Shown here: positions 54,672-64,000 of the stretch, piece by piece
Layout of the letters: each line of letters starts with the position of its first letter
Position numbering within the stretch: position 1 is the stretch's first letter
NCBI RefSeq assembly: GCF_001636295.1
Contig: NZ_CP014209.1
Location: forward strand, 1,054,001 to 1,118,000
Source of the DNA: Isoptericola dokdonensis DS-3
GTDB lineage: Bacteria; Actinomycetota; Actinomycetes; Actinomycetales; Cellulomonadaceae
Direction: 5' to 3'
DNA length: 64,000 bases
Program-made: the position numbers and the translations under genes
The notes under the pieces: generated by a model
What the model was told of the DNA's origin: nothing
The model's database searches: none
The model's input: only the letters and a program-made list of their open reading frames with translations

Positions 54672-55598
54672 TCAGAACAGGATCGTGGCGAACGTGCCGA
54701 CCTGCTCGAAACCCACCCGTCGGTAGGTCGCCAGCGCCGGCGCGTTGAACGAGTTCACGTAGAGGGAGACCACCGGGGCGACCTGGCGCCGGGTGAGCTC
54801 CACCACCGCCGCCATGCCGGGCGCCGCGAGGCCCCGTCCCCGCAGCTCCGGATCGACCCACACGCCCTGGACCTGCGCCACCGGGCCCGCGACCGCGCCC
54901 AGCTCGGCCTTGAACGCGACCCGCACGGGGTCGTGGTCGTCCGGTTCGAGCCGGACGAACGACCGGTTCTCCGCGATGAGACCGCGCACCCGGGCGGCGT
55001 AGGCGCCGCCGCCCCCGCTCAGCGGCGAGTAGCCGACCTCCTCGGTGAACATGCGCACGCAGGCCGGCAGCACCAGGTCGAGCTCGTCGGGGCGCGACAG
55101 CCGCACCCCCGGGTCCGGCTCGACGTCGGGCGCACGGTCGATGGCGAGCGACGGCTGGTCCGCACGGATCTCGCGCGGCGCGGGCCACACCCGCGACAGC
55201 AGCTCCCACAGCCGCAGCACGACCTGCTGCTCGCCGACCACCGAGCTCGACCGTCGGCCGAGGCGGCGGGCCGCCGCCGCGAAGGACGCGACCGCGTCGT
55301 CACGCTCGGCGCGCCCGAGTGACGACGGCACGACGGGCACGATGTTGGCGCCGGCCCAGCACACGGCCTCGACCGGGCCCGTGCGCGGGTACCCCCACAG
55401 CTGTCCCCCGGACGCCGCGAGGCCGGCGCGCGCGGCGACCTCGACGCGCGCGGCCGCGAGCACCGACGCCACGGGGTCGGACGCGCACACCCGCCGGGCG
55501 TCCGCCAGGTCGGTCGCGCCGAGCACCCGCGCCGCGCCGCCGTCGGGTTGGTCCGCGAGCATCGCCCTGTGCCCCCAGCTCGTCGGTCGCCAGCTCAT
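54672..55598 (-). CDS. GNAT acetyltransferase with DUF4081-like N-terminal domain
   Basis: A 308-residue two-domain protein. The N-terminal half (about 1-135) resembles DUF4081; the C-terminal GNAT half has VQGVWVDPELRGRGLAAPGMAAVVEL (acetyl-CoA loop, near residue 250) and VSLYVNSFNAPALATYRRVGFEQVGTF. It follows ispG on the same strand by 11 bases, the same placement as Rv2867c in mycobacteria. GAAGGGG precedes the ATG. The acceptor substrate is unknown. Confidence 0.82.
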   Translation of the reverse strand: MSWRPTSWGHRAMLADQPDGGAARVLGATDLADARRVCASDPVASVLAAARVEVAARAGLAASGGQLWGYPRTGPVEAVCWAGANIVPVVPSSLGRAERDDAVASFAAAARRLGRRSSSVVGEQQVVLRLWELLSRVWPAPREIRADQPSLAIDRAPDVEPDPGVRLSRPDELDLVLPACVRMFTEEVGYSPLSGGGGAYAARVRGLIAENRSFVRLEPDDHDPVRVAFKAELGAVAGPVAQVQGVWVDPELRGRGLAAPGMAAVVELTRRQVAPVVSLYVNSFNAPALATYRRVGFEQVGTFATILF

Positions 55599-55609
55599 CC
55601 GCCGCCCCT

Positions 55610-56770
55610 TCAGGACACCGTGACGACGGGCGCTCCGGCCGCACCGCCGTCCGGCGCGGGCATCGACCCGGCGAGGCGCATCGCCTCGTCGATGAGCGTC
55701 TCCACGATCATCGACTCGGGCACGGTGCGCACCACCTCGCCCTTGACGAAGATCTGCCCCTTGCCGTTGCCCGACGCCACCCCGAGGTCCGCCTCGCGCG
55801 CCTCGCCGGGCCCGTTGACGACGCAGCCCATGACGGCGACGCGCAACGGGACCTCCATCCCCTCCAGGCCCGCCGTGACCCGCTCGGCGAGGGAGTACAC
55901 GTCCACCTGGGCGCGCCCGCACGACGGGCACGACACGATCTCCAGCTTGCGCTCGCGCAGGTTGAGCGCCTGCAGGATCTGCAGCCCGACCTTGACCTCC
56001 TCGACCGGCGGCGCCGACAGCGACACCCGGATCGTGTCGCCGATCCCCTGGCTGAGCAGCGCACCGAACGCGGTCGCCGACTTGATCGTGCCCTGGAACG
56101 CCGGCCCCGCCTCCGTCACCCCCAGGTGCAGCGGCCAGTCGCCCCGCTCCGACAGCAGCTCGTAGGCGCGCACCATCACCACGGGGTCGTTGTGCTTCAC
56201 GGAGATCTTGAAGTCGTGGAAGTCGTGCTCCTCGAACAGCGACGCCTCCCACACGGCGGACTCCACGAGCGCCTCCGGCGTGGCCCGGCCGTGCTTCTCC
56301 AGCAGCCGCGGGTCGAGGGAGCCCGCGTTGACGCCGATGCGGAGCGACACCCCCGCGTCGGACGCGGCACGCGCGATCTGGGCGACCTGGTCGTCGAACT
56401 TGCGGATGTTGCCCGGGTTGACGCGTACCGCCGCGCAGCCGGCCTCGATCGCGGCGAAGACGTACCGCGGCTGGAAGTGGATGTCGGCCACGACGGGGAT
56501 CTGCGACTTGCGGGCGATGGCGGGCAGCGCCGCCGCGTCGTCCGCCGTCGGCACCGCCACGCGCACGATGTCGCAGCCGGCGGCCGTGAGCTCGGCGATC
56601 TGCTGCAGGGTGGCGTCGACGTCGTGCGTGGGCGTCGTCGTCATCGACTGGACGCTGACGGGGGCGCCGCCGCCCACCTCGACGTCACCGACGCGGATCC
56701 TGCGGGTCGGTCGTCGAGGCGCCAGCACCGGCGCCGGCGCGGCGGGCATGCCCAGGTTCACGGACGTCAC
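55610..56770 (-). CDS. ispG: 4-hydroxy-3-methylbut-2-enyl diphosphate synthase
   Basis: A 386-residue [4Fe-4S] enzyme of the MEP isoprenoid pathway. TIM-barrel motifs [19 protein letters not shown] and [10 protein letters not shown] are present, as are the cluster-ligand regions [15 protein letters not shown] and [17 protein letters not shown] 56770 is supported by GATACT six bases upstream (minus, 56782-56777), a leaderless arrangement. dxr, an earlier step of the same pathway, lies just beyond rip1. Confidence 0.94.
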   Translation of the reverse strand: MTSVNLGMPAAPAPVLAPRRPTRRIRVGDVEVGGGAPVSVQSMTTTPTHDVDATLQQIAELTAAGCDIVRVAVPTADDAAALPAIARKSQIPVVADIHFQPRYVFAAIEAGCAAVRVNPGNIRKFDDQVAQIARAASDAGVSLRIGVNAGSLDPRLLEKHGRATPEALVESAVWEASLFEEHDFHDFKISVKHNDPVVMVRAYELLSERGDWPLHLGVTEAGPAFQGTIKSATAFGALLSQGIGDTIRVSLSAPPVEEVKVGLQILQALNLRERKLEIVSCPSCGRAQVDVYSLAERVTAGLEGMEVPLRVAVMGCVVNGPGEAREADLGVASGNGKGQIFVKGEVVRTVPESMIVETLIDEAMRLAGSMPAPDGGAAGAPVVTVS

Positions 56771-56849
56771 CGACCCAGTATCGCCCGTCGTGGCCGGTGG
56801 CACACCCGCGCACACCCGATCGGCGCACGCCGTCGCACGTCCTTCACGA

Positions 56850-58115
56850 TCAGAACAGCCGGACGGGATCGACGACGTCGGCCACCATGAGGACGGCACC
56901 CACCCCGATCAGCAGCACGAAGACGACGTAGGCGACGGGCATCATGCGCGCGACGTCCGCCGGGCCGGGCCGTTCGGCACCGCGCACCCGGGCCACCGTG
57001 CGCTTCGCGCCCTCGTAGAGCGCGTTCACCACGTGCCCGCCGTCGAGCGGCAGCAGCGGGATGAGATTGAACATGAACAGGGCGATGTTGAGCGACGCCA
57101 GCAGCATGAGCATGAGCTGCACGCGGGCGATGACCGTGTAGTCGTCGGCGCCCGCGGTGTCCACGGCGGCACGCCCCACCCCGACGACCGACATCACCGA
57201 GTCCTGCGAGCGCGGCTCGTCGGTGAACGCCTGGTAGGCGGCGTCGTAGACGCGCACCGGCAGGGTGACGATCGCCTCGGCCGTGCCGGACACCTGGAGC
57301 CACACCGCCTCCGGCACGGTGGACACCGGCAGGGGCTGCCGCTCGACCTCGGACGTCACGCCCAGCAGGGCGCCGTCGATCATCACCGGCTCCCCCGCGT
57401 CGTCCGTCACGGCGTAGCCCTGGTCGTCCGTGAGGGGACGCTCCGCGGGGGTCGGCGTGACCTCGAGGGCGACCTGCTCGCCGTCGCGCTCCACGACCAT
57501 CTCGACCGTCTCGCCGGCGCGGTCGTTGACCATCCCGACGAGCTGCGTCCACTCCTCGACGGGCGCGCCGTCGAAGGAGACCACCTCGTCGCCGGGGAGC
57601 ATCCCGGCCGACGCGGCGGCCGAGTCGTCGCCCACGGACTCCACCGTGGTGGTCGCCGCCGGCATGCCGATGCCCAGGAACACCACCGCCAGCAGCACCA
57701 CGGCGATGACGAGGTTCATCACCGGGCCGCCGAGCATGACCACGAGCTTCTTCGGGGTCGAGAGCTGGTAGAAGGCGCGGTGCTCCTCACCGGGACGGAT
57801 CTCGCTCACGCTGGCGTCCCGCGCGTCCGCCACGATGCGGGAGAAGAACCCGTCGCGCGGCCGCGTCCCCGCCGGGGCGGGCGGCATCATCCCCACGAGC
57901 CGGACGTAGCCGCCGAGCGGGATCGCCTTGAGGCCGTACTCGGTCTCGCCCTTGCGCCGCGACCACAGCGTCGGGCCGAACCCGACCATGTACTCGCTGA
58001 CCCGGACCCCGAACTTCTTGGCCGGCACCATGTGCCCGACCTCGTGCAGCGCGATCGAGACCAGGATGCCCAGCACGACCACGACGATGCCGACGACAGC
58101 GGGAAGGATGTCCAC
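56850..58115 (-). CDS. rip1: Site-2 intramembrane metalloprotease (Rip1/RseP family)
   Basis: A 421-residue membrane protease that cleaves anti-sigma factors inside the membrane. The zinc motif HEVGH is near residue 25 in helix 1. A PDZ-like domain follows ([24 protein letters not shown]), and the LPLDGGH motif with the third ligand Asp lies near residue 365. The start is the GTG at 58115, with TACGCT six bases upstream (minus, 58127-58122); an ATG at 58151 would add 12 residues upstream of that -10. It lies between ispG and dxr, its usual actinobacterial place. Confidence 0.92.
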   Translation of the reverse strand: MDILPAVVGIVVVVLGILVSIALHEVGHMVPAKKFGVRVSEYMVGFGPTLWSRRKGETEYGLKAIPLGGYVRLVGMMPPAPAGTRPRDGFFSRIVADARDASVSEIRPGEEHRAFYQLSTPKKLVVMLGGPVMNLVIAVVLLAVVFLGIGMPAATTTVESVGDDSAAASAGMLPGDEVVSFDGAPVEEWTQLVGMVNDRAGETVEMVVERDGEQVALEVTPTPAERPLTDDQGYAVTDDAGEPVMIDGALLGVTSEVERQPLPVSTVPEAVWLQVSGTAEAIVTLPVRVYDAAYQAFTDEPRSQDSVMSVVGVGRAAVDTAGADDYTVIARVQLMLMLLASLNIALFMFNLIPLLPLDGGHVVNALYEGAKRTVARVRGAERPGPADVARMMPVAYVVFVLLIGVGAVLMVADVVDPVRLF

Positions 58116-58121
58116 GGGTCG

Positions 58122-58127
58122 AGCGTA
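58122..58127 (-). promoter_or_regulatory. Leaderless promoter -10 of rip1
   Basis: TACGCT, six bases, GTG on the minus strand. One of the clearest examples of the window-wide ANNNT-N6-start signature, and the main reason for choosing the internal GTG start. Confidence 0.55.
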
Positions 58128-58214
58128 GGACACCGCGGGGGCGCCCGGCACCGGTCGGGTCGACCGCCTGCGCAGATGCGGTGAAGGGTTGCGGGACGCC
58201 CCGCCCGCGCCGTC

Positions 58215-59384
58215 TCAGCGGGCCAGCAGCTCGTCCGCCCGCGCGCGGGCCCACCGCTCGACGTCCTCGACGACGTCCACCGTCACGACGTCCGCCGCGA
58301 GGCCCTCGTGCTCGCCCAGCACCTGCGCGACGACGTCGACGATCGCGGCGAACCCCGCCCGGCCGGCGAGGAACGCCGCGACCGCCTGCTCGTTCGCGGC
58401 GTTGAGCACCGCGGGATGGGTCGCGGACGCCGCCAGCGCCGCGCGCGCCATGCCGACGGCCGGGAAGGCGTCGTCGTCGAGCGGCTCGAACGTCCACGTG
58501 GCGGCGCGGGTCCAGTCGCAGCCCGGGACGACCGCGTCGAGCCGCTCCGGCCACGACAGCCCCAGCGCGATGGGCAGCCGCATGTCCGGGGGCGACGCCT
58601 GGGCGAGGGTGGAGCCGTCGCGGAACTCGACCATCGAGTGCACGACGGACTGCGGGTGGACGACCACCGTGACGTCCTGCGCGGGGACGTCGAAGAGCAG
58701 GTGGGCCTCGATCAGCTCTAGCCCCTTGTTCATCAGGGTCGCGGAGTTGACGGTCACCACCGGCCCCATCGACCAGGTCGGGTGCGCCAGGGCCTGAGCG
58801 GGCGTCACGTCCCGCAGCTCGGCGCGGGTCCGGCCGCGGAACGGCCCGCCGGAGGCGGTGAGGACGAGCCGGCGCACCTCGTGGCGGGCCCCGCCGCGCA
58901 GCGCCTGCGCGATCGCCGAGTGCTCGGAGTCGACCGGGACGACCTGTCCCTCGCGGGCCGCGGCACGCACGAGCGCGCCCCCGACGACGAGGGACTCCTT
59001 GTTCGCCAGCGCCAGGGTCGAGCCGGCCGCCAGCGCGGCGAGGGTCGGCCGCAGCCCGACCGACCCGGTGATCCCGTTGAGCACCACCGCGCTGCCACGC
59101 CCCGCGAGGTCGGCGGCCGCGGACGGACCGGTGACGACCTCGACGCGGGCGGCCGCGGGCCCGAGCCGGGCGGCCAGGGCGTCCCGCAGCGCTGGGCCGG
59201 CGTCCGGGTCCGCCAGCCCCACGACCCGGACGCCGAAGCGCGCGGCCTGCTCGGCGAGCACGGCGACGTCGGAGCCTGCGACCAGGGCGTCCACGACGAA
59301 CCGCCCCGGGTGCGCGGCGACGACCTCCAGCGCCTGCGTCCCGATGGAGCCGGTGGAACCGAGGACCGTCACCGTGCGCGTCAT
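58215..59384 (-). CDS. dxr: 1-deoxy-D-xylulose 5-phosphate reductoisomerase
   Basis: A 389-residue NADPH enzyme, the second MEP-pathway step. VLGSTGSIGTQALEVV (cofactor), LANKESLVVGG, DSEHSAIAQAL, TASGGPFRG and NSATLMNKGLELIEAHLLF (metal and substrate residues) are all intact. ATG 59384 is preferred over 59393 because CAGGAT lies seven bases before it. Downstream come rip1 and ispG. Confidence 0.94.
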   Translation of the reverse strand: MTRTVTVLGSTGSIGTQALEVVAAHPGRFVVDALVAGSDVAVLAEQAARFGVRVVGLADPDAGPALRDALAARLGPAAARVEVVTGPSAAADLAGRGSAVVLNGITGSVGLRPTLAALAAGSTLALANKESLVVGGALVRAAAREGQVVPVDSEHSAIAQALRGGARHEVRRLVLTASGGPFRGRTRAELRDVTPAQALAHPTWSMGPVVTVNSATLMNKGLELIEAHLLFDVPAQDVTVVVHPQSVVHSMVEFRDGSTLAQASPPDMRLPIALGLSWPERLDAVVPGCDWTRAATWTFEPLDDDAFPAVGMARAALAASATHPAVLNAANEQAVAAFLAGRAGFAAIVDVVAQVLGEHEGLAADVVTVDVVEDVERWARARADELLAR

Positions 59385-59475
59385 GTCCGCCATCCTGGCA
59401 GCATCCGCGCCGCACGCCGCGGCGTCCCGCCCGGCACGCCGTCGACCGGCCGCCGGGCCCGCACCGCGACCGGAC

Positions 59476-60027
59476 TCACTCCACGCCGAGCAGCACCTCG
59501 ATCGCCCGGGCCAGGAACCTGTCCACCGACGCCTCCGCGTAGGCCTCCGCGCCCTTCGCCCGGCCGAACGTCGCGGACCGGACCTCGGCGGCCGTCAGCG
59601 GCTCCTGCCGGTCGAAGTAGCCGACGAGCCGGTCGCACAGCGCGTCGACGTCGTCGATGTCGTAGCCCTGCTGGCCGCGCTCCGCCGGCGCGAACTTCTG
59701 GCCGTCGCGCCGGCCGAGGCGCGGGTACAGGGTGCGGGCCCGCTCGGCCAGCGCGCCCATCCACGCGTCCTGGCCGTGCTGGTTCACGAACTCCGCGCGC
59801 TGGCGGGCGATGAACGCGCCCTCCAGGCGGTCCAGGGCTGCGTCGACCTCGTGCGTGTTGTACCCGCCGCGCACCAGCTCGAACGTCGAGCTCGCGATGT
59901 CGGCGTTCGTCATCGGCTCCGGCGTGCGGCCCTCGTAGGCCTGCCGGGCGTGGTCGAAGAAGTCGTCGACCTCGTCGGGGTCGTACCCGGTGCTGATCTT
60001 CGACACGGTCGAAAAGAGCGTGCTCAC
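59476..60027 (-). CDS. DivIVA-domain repeat protein
   Basis: A 183-residue protein with three DivIVA-like helical units: [20 protein letters not shown] (about 14-33), [19 protein letters not shown] (about 54-72) and [18 protein letters not shown] (about 120-137), joined by Arg/Glu-rich linkers. It lacks the long coiled coil of true DivIVA/Wag31. The GTG overlaps the rlmN stop by four bases (GTGA). A role at the cell pole or division site is only suggested by the domain. Confidence 0.82.
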   Translation of the reverse strand: MSTLFSTVSKISTGYDPDEVDDFFDHARQAYEGRTPEPMTNADIASSTFELVRGGYNTHEVDAALDRLEGAFIARQRAEFVNQHGQDAWMGALAERARTLYPRLGRRDGQKFAPAERGQQGYDIDDVDALCDRLVGYFDRQEPLTAAEVRSATFGRAKGAEAYAEASVDRFLARAIEVLLGVE

Positions 60028-61205
60028 TCGTCGTCCTCCTCGGCGGCCAGCTGCCCGCAGGCGCCGTCGATGTCGCTCCCGCGGGTGTCACGGATCGTGG
60101 TGGGGATGCCGTGCCCGCGCAATCGTGCCACGAACTCGTCCTCCACGGAACGCTCGCTGGCGGTCCAGATCGACCCGGGCGTCGGGTTCAGCGGGATCGG
60201 GTTGACGTGCACCCAGCCGCGGCCGCGCTCGTTGAGCTTGCGGCCCAGGAGGTCGGCGCGCCAGCCGTGGTCGTTCATGTCCTTGATCAGCGCGTACTCG
60301 ATCGAGACGCGACGCCCCGTGACCTCGAAGTAGTGGCGCGCGGCGTCCAGCACCTCGTCCACCGAGAACCGGGTGTTGATCGGCACCAGCTCGCTGCGCA
60401 GGTCGTCGTCCGGGGCGTGCAGGCTCAGCGCGAGCGTCACGGGGATGCCCTCGTCCGCCAGCCGGCGCATCGCCGGCACCAGGCCCACCGTCGACACCGT
60501 GACGTTGCGGGCCGACATGCCGAAGCCCTGCGGCTCCGGGGCGACCAGGGCGCGCACCGTCTCCATCACCGCCCGGTAGTTCGCCAGCGGCTCGCCCATG
60601 CCCATGAAGACGAGGTTGTTCAGGCGCGCCCGGCCCCCGGGGACCTCGCCGCGGTCCAGGGTGCGGAACGCGGCCCGGACCTGCTCGAGGATCTCCGCCG
60701 TCGACAGGTTGCGGGTCAGGCCGAGCTGCCCCGTCGCGCAGAAGGGGCACGCCATGCCGCAGCCCGCCTGCGACGACACGCACAGCGTCGTGCGGTGCGG
60801 GTAGCGCATGAGCACCGACTCGACCTTCGCGTCGTCGAACAGGTGCCACAGCGTCTTGACGGTCGTGCCGCCGTCCGCCTCCATCCGGCGCGTCGGCCGG
60901 ATCAGGGGCGGGAACATCGTCGTCGCCAGGGCGTCACGGGTCGCCTTGGGCAGGTCCGACATCTCGGCCGGGTCGGACGTGTAGTGGGTGAAGTAGTGCG
61001 CCGCGAGCTGCTTGGCCCGGAACGGCTTCTCCCCCATCTCCACGACGGACGCCGCCCGCTCCTGGGGCGTGAGGTCCGCGAAGTGGCGCGGCGGCTTGCC
61101 GCGACGGCGCGGGGCCATCTGCAGCGGGATCGCCGGCGTCTCGTCGGACGGCCGCACGGCGGGGACGCCGAGGGCGGTCGTGGTCGGGTTGTCGTGGGGT
61201 GCCAC
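60024..61205 (-). CDS. rlmN: 23S rRNA (A2503-C2)/tRNA (A37-C2) methyltransferase RlmN
   Basis: A 393-residue radical-SAM methyltransferase. The cluster motif CGMACPFC (in [24 protein letters not shown], near residue 155) and [19 protein letters not shown] are intact. The C-terminal segment [16 protein letters not shown] holds the methyl-carrying Cys. AGGAG lies six bases before the GTG start. It is 15 bases after cdsA and translationally overlaps the DivIVA-like gene. Confidence 0.94.
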   Translation of the reverse strand: MAPHDNPTTTALGVPAVRPSDETPAIPLQMAPRRRGKPPRHFADLTPQERAASVVEMGEKPFRAKQLAAHYFTHYTSDPAEMSDLPKATRDALATTMFPPLIRPTRRMEADGGTTVKTLWHLFDDAKVESVLMRYPHRTTLCVSSQAGCGMACPFCATGQLGLTRNLSTAEILEQVRAAFRTLDRGEVPGGRARLNNLVFMGMGEPLANYRAVMETVRALVAPEPQGFGMSARNVTVSTVGLVPAMRRLADEGIPVTLALSLHAPDDDLRSELVPINTRFSVDEVLDAARHYFEVTGRRVSIEYALIKDMNDHGWRADLLGRKLNERGRGWVHVNPIPLNPTPGSIWTASERSVEDEFVARLRGHGIPTTIRDTRGSDIDGACGQLAAEEDDE

Positions 61206-61220
61206 GGGAGGCTCCTGAGG

Positions 61221-62051
61221 TCAGACGGTGGTGGCCAGGACGAGGTACACGAAGGGCGCGGTGACCACCAGGGAGTCCAGGCGGTCCAGCACGCCGCCGT
61301 GCCCCGGGAGCAGCGAGCCCATGTCCTTGAGGTCCAGGTCGCGCTTGATGAGGGACTCGGCGAGGTCGCCCGCCGTGGCGGTGACGGCCGTGAGGACACC
61401 GAGGGCGACGCCCAGCAGCCACGACGAGTCCAGGACCCACAGCGAACCGCCGACGCCGACGACCACGGCCAGGACGATCGACCCGGCCAGGCCTTCCCAG
61501 CTCTTCTTGGGACTGATGGACCGGGCCAGCGGGTGCCGGCCGAACATCACGCCGGCGACGTAGCCGCCGACGTCGTTCGCCACGGCCAGCAGCACGAACA
61601 GCACGACCCGCAGCTCGCCGCGCGGCTGGTCGAGGATCAGCAGGACGAAGCCCGCCAGGAAGGGCAGGTACGTCGCGGCGAAGACCGCCGCGGCCGCGTC
61701 CCGCAGGGCCCGCGGACCCGAGCCGTCAAGCACGCGCCAGACGACGACTCCCGCCACGGTCAGCACGAACGCGACGAGCAGCGCCTCCGGCCCGGCCGCG
61801 TACGCGGACACGGCCATCCCCGCCCCGCCGACGAGCAGCGGCGTCAGCGGGACGTGGATCTCGCGGCGGGCGAAGGCCGCCCGCAGCTCCCACAGCGCGG
61901 CGCTCTGCGCCACCACCACGAGGGCGACGAACGGCTCCGGCCGGAACCAGAGCGAGGCGGCGAGCAGCGCGAGGAGCCCGACGCCCACCGCGATCGCCGC
62001 CGGCAGGTTGCGGCCGGCACGGGAGGTGCGCTGCGCGTCGACGGGTGCCAT
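61221..62051 (-). CDS. cdsA: Phosphatidate cytidylyltransferase
   Basis: A 276-residue integral membrane enzyme making CDP-diacylglycerol, the substrate of PgsA (also in this window). About eight helices and the conserved C-terminal segment SPKKSWEGLAGSIVLA ... LIKRDLDLKDMGSLLPGHGGVLDRLDSL are present. Its ATG shares one base with the frr stop (TGATG), so the two are coupled. Confidence 0.93.
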   Translation of the reverse strand: MAPVDAQRTSRAGRNLPAAIAVGVGLLALLAASLWFRPEPFVALVVVAQSAALWELRAAFARREIHVPLTPLLVGGAGMAVSAYAAGPEALLVAFVLTVAGVVVWRVLDGSGPRALRDAAAAVFAATYLPFLAGFVLLILDQPRGELRVVLFVLLAVANDVGGYVAGVMFGRHPLARSISPKKSWEGLAGSIVLAVVVGVGGSLWVLDSSWLLGVALGVLTAVTATAGDLAESLIKRDLDLKDMGSLLPGHGGVLDRLDSLVVTAPFVYLVLATTV

Positions 62052-62608
62052 CAGACCTCGAGCAGCTCGCTCTCCTTGCCGGCGAGCAGCTGGTCGACCA
62101 GCTCGACGTGCTTCTTGGTGAGGGCCTCGAGCTCCTTCTCCGCCCGGGCGCCCTCGTCCTCGCCGACCTCGCCGTCCTTGACCAGACGGTCGATCTGCTC
62201 CTTGGCCTTGCGGCGCACGCCGCGCACCGAGACGCGCGCGTCCTCCGCCTTGCCCTTGGCCATCTTCACGTAGTCACGACGCCGCTCCTCGGTGAGGGCG
62301 GGCATGACGATCCGGATCGCGTTGCCGTCGTTCGACGGGTTCACGCCGAGGTCCGACTCGCGCAGGGCCTTCTCGATGGTCGTCATCGAGCTCTTGTCGA
62401 ACGGCGAGATGAGCACTGTGCGCCCGTCCGGGATGTTGAACGACGCGAGCTGCTGCAGCGGCGTCGGGGCGCCGTAGTAGTCCACCATGAGGGAGGAGAA
62501 CATCCCCGCGTTCGCCCGACCGGTGCGGATCCCGGCGAACTGTCCCTTGGCGACCTCGATCGCCGTGTCCATCTTCTCCTCGGCCTCGAGGAGGGTCTCG
62601 TCGATCAC
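62051..62608 (-). CDS. frr: Ribosome recycling factor
   Basis: A 185-residue factor that splits post-termination ribosomes with [36 protein letters not shown] and [25 protein letters not shown] are diagnostic, and the C-terminal helices match the family. AAGGAG lies six bases before the GTG. It follows pyrH by 44 bases. Confidence 0.96.
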   Translation of the reverse strand: MIDETLLEAEEKMDTAIEVAKGQFAGIRTGRANAGMFSSLMVDYYGAPTPLQQLASFNIPDGRTVLISPFDKSSMTTIEKALRESDLGVNPSNDGNAIRIVMPALTEERRRDYVKMAKGKAEDARVSVRGVRRKAKEQIDRLVKDGEVGEDEGARAEKELEALTKKHVELVDQLLAGKESELLEV

Positions 62609-62652
62609 CCGGTGCTCCTTGTTCGTTCGCGGTTCGTGGTCTGGATGGTCGG

Positions 62653-63417
62653 TCAGCGCGTGGTGATCGAGGTGCCGATCTGCTCGCCCAGCAGCGCACG
62701 GGTCACGTTACCCGTCTCCTCGAGCCCGAAGACGCGCATCCGCACGTCGTTGTCCCGGCACAGGGCGAGCGCGGTGTCGTCCATGACGCCCAGTCGCTGC
62801 ACGAGCGCGTCGGTGTAGGTGACGTGCGCGAGCCGCTGCGCGTCCGGGTTGGTGCGCGGGTCGGCCGAGTAGACGGCGTCCACGCCGTTCTTGCCCATGA
62901 GCACCTCGTCGCAGTGGGTCTCCAGCGCGCGCTGCACCGAGACGGTGTCCGTCGAGAAGTACGGCATGCCGGCCCCGGCGCCGAAGATGACGACGCGGCC
63001 CTTCTCGAGGTGCCGGATGGCCCGCAGCGGGATGTACGGCTCGGCGACCTGACCCATCGTGATGGCGGTCTGCACGCGGGTCTTGATGCCGTCCTGCTCG
63101 AGGAAGTCCTGGAGCGCGAGGCAGTTCATGACGGTGCCGAGCATGCCCATGTAGTCGGCGCGCGCCCGGTCCAGACCGGCGCGCGACAGCTCGGCGCCGC
63201 GGAAGAAGTTGCCGCCGCCGACGACGATCGCGACCTGCACGCCCCGGCGGACCGCGTCACCGATCTCCTGCGCGACCCGACGCACCACGTCGGTCGCCAG
63301 CCCCACGGCGCCGCCGCCGAACGCCTCGCCGGAGAGCTTCAGCAGCACCCGGCGGGTGTCGGCGCCCTCGAGCACCGGCTGCGGGCTCAGGGCCTCGGTC
63401 TGGTCGATCTGGGTCAT
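62653..63417 (-). CDS. pyrH: Uridylate kinase
   Basis: A 254-residue hexameric UMP kinase for pyrimidine nucleotide synthesis. [33 protein letters not shown] and [43 protein letters not shown] are intact, as are GTGQPYF-type [11 protein letters not shown] and the Asp-rich nucleotide site. ATG 63417 is chosen by alignment; an in-frame start at 63480 would add an unsupported Arg-rich extension. It is downstream of tsf across a hairpin. Confidence 0.94.
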   Translation of the reverse strand: MTQIDQTEALSPQPVLEGADTRRVLLKLSGEAFGGGAVGLATDVVRRVAQEIGDAVRRGVQVAIVVGGGNFFRGAELSRAGLDRARADYMGMLGTVMNCLALQDFLEQDGIKTRVQTAITMGQVAEPYIPLRAIRHLEKGRVVIFGAGAGMPYFSTDTVSVQRALETHCDEVLMGKNGVDAVYSADPRTNPDAQRLAHVTYTDALVQRLGVMDDTALALCRDNDVRMRVFGLEETGNVTRALLGEQIGTSITTR

Positions 63418-63536
63418 GCCACCGTCCGTCTCTGTCGACGCCCGGGACCGCACGACCCGGGACGAGGTCTCCTGGCGCATCCTGACACCGGATGCCCGGA
63501 CCCGCCCCCGCAGCCACGGCCGGGAGCGAGCATGCG

Positions 63537-63570
63537 ACGGCCCGGCCGCACCGCGGTGCGACCGGGCCGT
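63537..63570 (-). terminator. Terminator/attenuator hairpin between tsf and pyrH
   Basis: Arms 63537-63552 and 63555-63570 form a 16-base-pair stem with one G-U pair (minus strand) around a tiny loop, starting seven bases after the tsf stop. It is probably the end of the rpsB-tsf unit. Confidence 0.75.
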
Positions 63571-63576
63571 GACGCG

Positions 63577-64000
63577 TCAGTTGCCGACGCGGAAGCGGAC
63601 GAAGCCCTTGAGCTCGCCACCCGTGGCGGCGACGTGCTTGCCCACCGTGGTCTTGGTGTCCTTGGCCAGCGGCTGGTCCACCAGGACGGCGTCCTTGAAG
63701 AAGCCGTTGAGGCGACCCTCGACGATCTTCGGCAGCGCGGCCTCGGGCTTGCCCTCGGCGATCGACACCTCGCGGGCGATCTCGCGCTCCTTCTCGACGA
63801 CGTCCGCCGGGACGTCCTCACGGGTGAGGTACGTCGGGGACAGCGCGGCGACGTGCTGCGCGACGTCCTTGGCCGCGGCCTCGCCGGCCTCGTCGGTGAC
63901 GACGAGGACACCGATCGACGGCGGGAGGTCCTTGGCCGTCTTGTGCAGGTACGCGGTGACCTTCGGGCCCTCGACGCGAGCGACGCGACGCAGCACGACC
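63577..64000 (-). CDS. tsf: Elongation factor Ts, C-terminal part (gene continues past the window)
   Basis: About 140 C-terminal residues of EF-Ts, which recharges EF-Tu with GTP. KVTAYLHKTAKDLPPSIGVLVVTDEAGEAAAKDVAQHVAALSPTYLTREDVPADVV and DQPLAKDTKTTVGKHVAATGG are typical of the dimerisation and C-terminal modules. The N terminus lies beyond base 64000, so the start cannot be seen. Confidence 0.93.
   Translation of the reverse strand, partial: VVLRRVARVEGPKVTAYLHKTAKDLPPSIGVLVVTDEAGEAAAKDVAQHVAALSPTYLTREDVPADVVEKEREIAREVSIAEGKPEAALPKIVEGRLNGFFKDAVLVDQPLAKDTKTTVGKHVAATGGELKGFVRFRVGN

Overview
This 64 kb window is chromosomal DNA from a very GC-rich actinobacterium. Gene order, GTG starts, a PafBC-type recA promoter and many leaderless promoters all point that way. 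The backbone follows the conserved actinobacterial (mycobacterial-like) order recX-recA-DUF3046, clgR, pgsA, ftsK, rnj, dapA, dapB, M16 peptidase, pnp, rpsO, ribF, truB, rbfA, infB, ylxR, nusA, rimP, proS, ispG, rip1, dxr, rlmN, cdsA, frr, pyrH, tsf. Two beta-glucosidase-type genes would suit a Micrococcales plant-polymer degrader of the Cellulomonas/Cellulosimicrobium kind, but that placement is inference.

Layout. 1-3.5 kb: a glutamate-type ABC importer (ATPase, lipoprotein, two permeases) closed by a strong hairpin. 3.6-11.8 kb: DNA repair, with recX-recA and a DUF3046 gene on the minus strand and lhr helicase plus a Nei-type glycosylase on the plus strand, then clgR. 11.9-21.4 kb: a pncC-type CinA domain, pgsA, a CapA-like protein, ftsK, a TetR/membrane-protein pair, RNase J and dapA. 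21.5-35 kb: mostly accessory plus-strand genes (aldehyde dehydrogenase, AzlCD, MFS transporters, GNAT, and a TetR/MFS/two-GH3 glycoside island). 35-40.3 kb: dapB, M16 peptidase, PNPase, S15. 40.5-42.5 kb: an animal-type heme peroxidase inserted between rpsO and ribF. 42.8-64 kb: translation factors, isoprenoid (MEP) genes, site-2 protease, RlmN, phospholipid and ribosome-recycling genes, ending inside tsf.

The most interesting signals are: (1) a local TetR circuit in which three near-identical CCTACC-N4-GGTARS sites sit before both promoters of the GH3/MFS island; (2) an animal-type heme peroxidase with intact catalytic motifs, bounded by hairpins, breaking the usual rpsO-ribF neighbourhood; (3) a repeated ANNNT-N6/7-start signature implying that about 15 transcription units here are leaderless; (4) a recA upstream region carrying both a LexA box and a complete LexA-independent PafBC promoter; (5) long perfect hairpins between consecutive genes of the infB-rbfA-truB series. 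I found no tRNA, rRNA, CRISPR array, IS element or prophage. No gene-free stretch exceeds about 300 bases; the longest are 42549-42843, 39871-40079 and 11760-11964.
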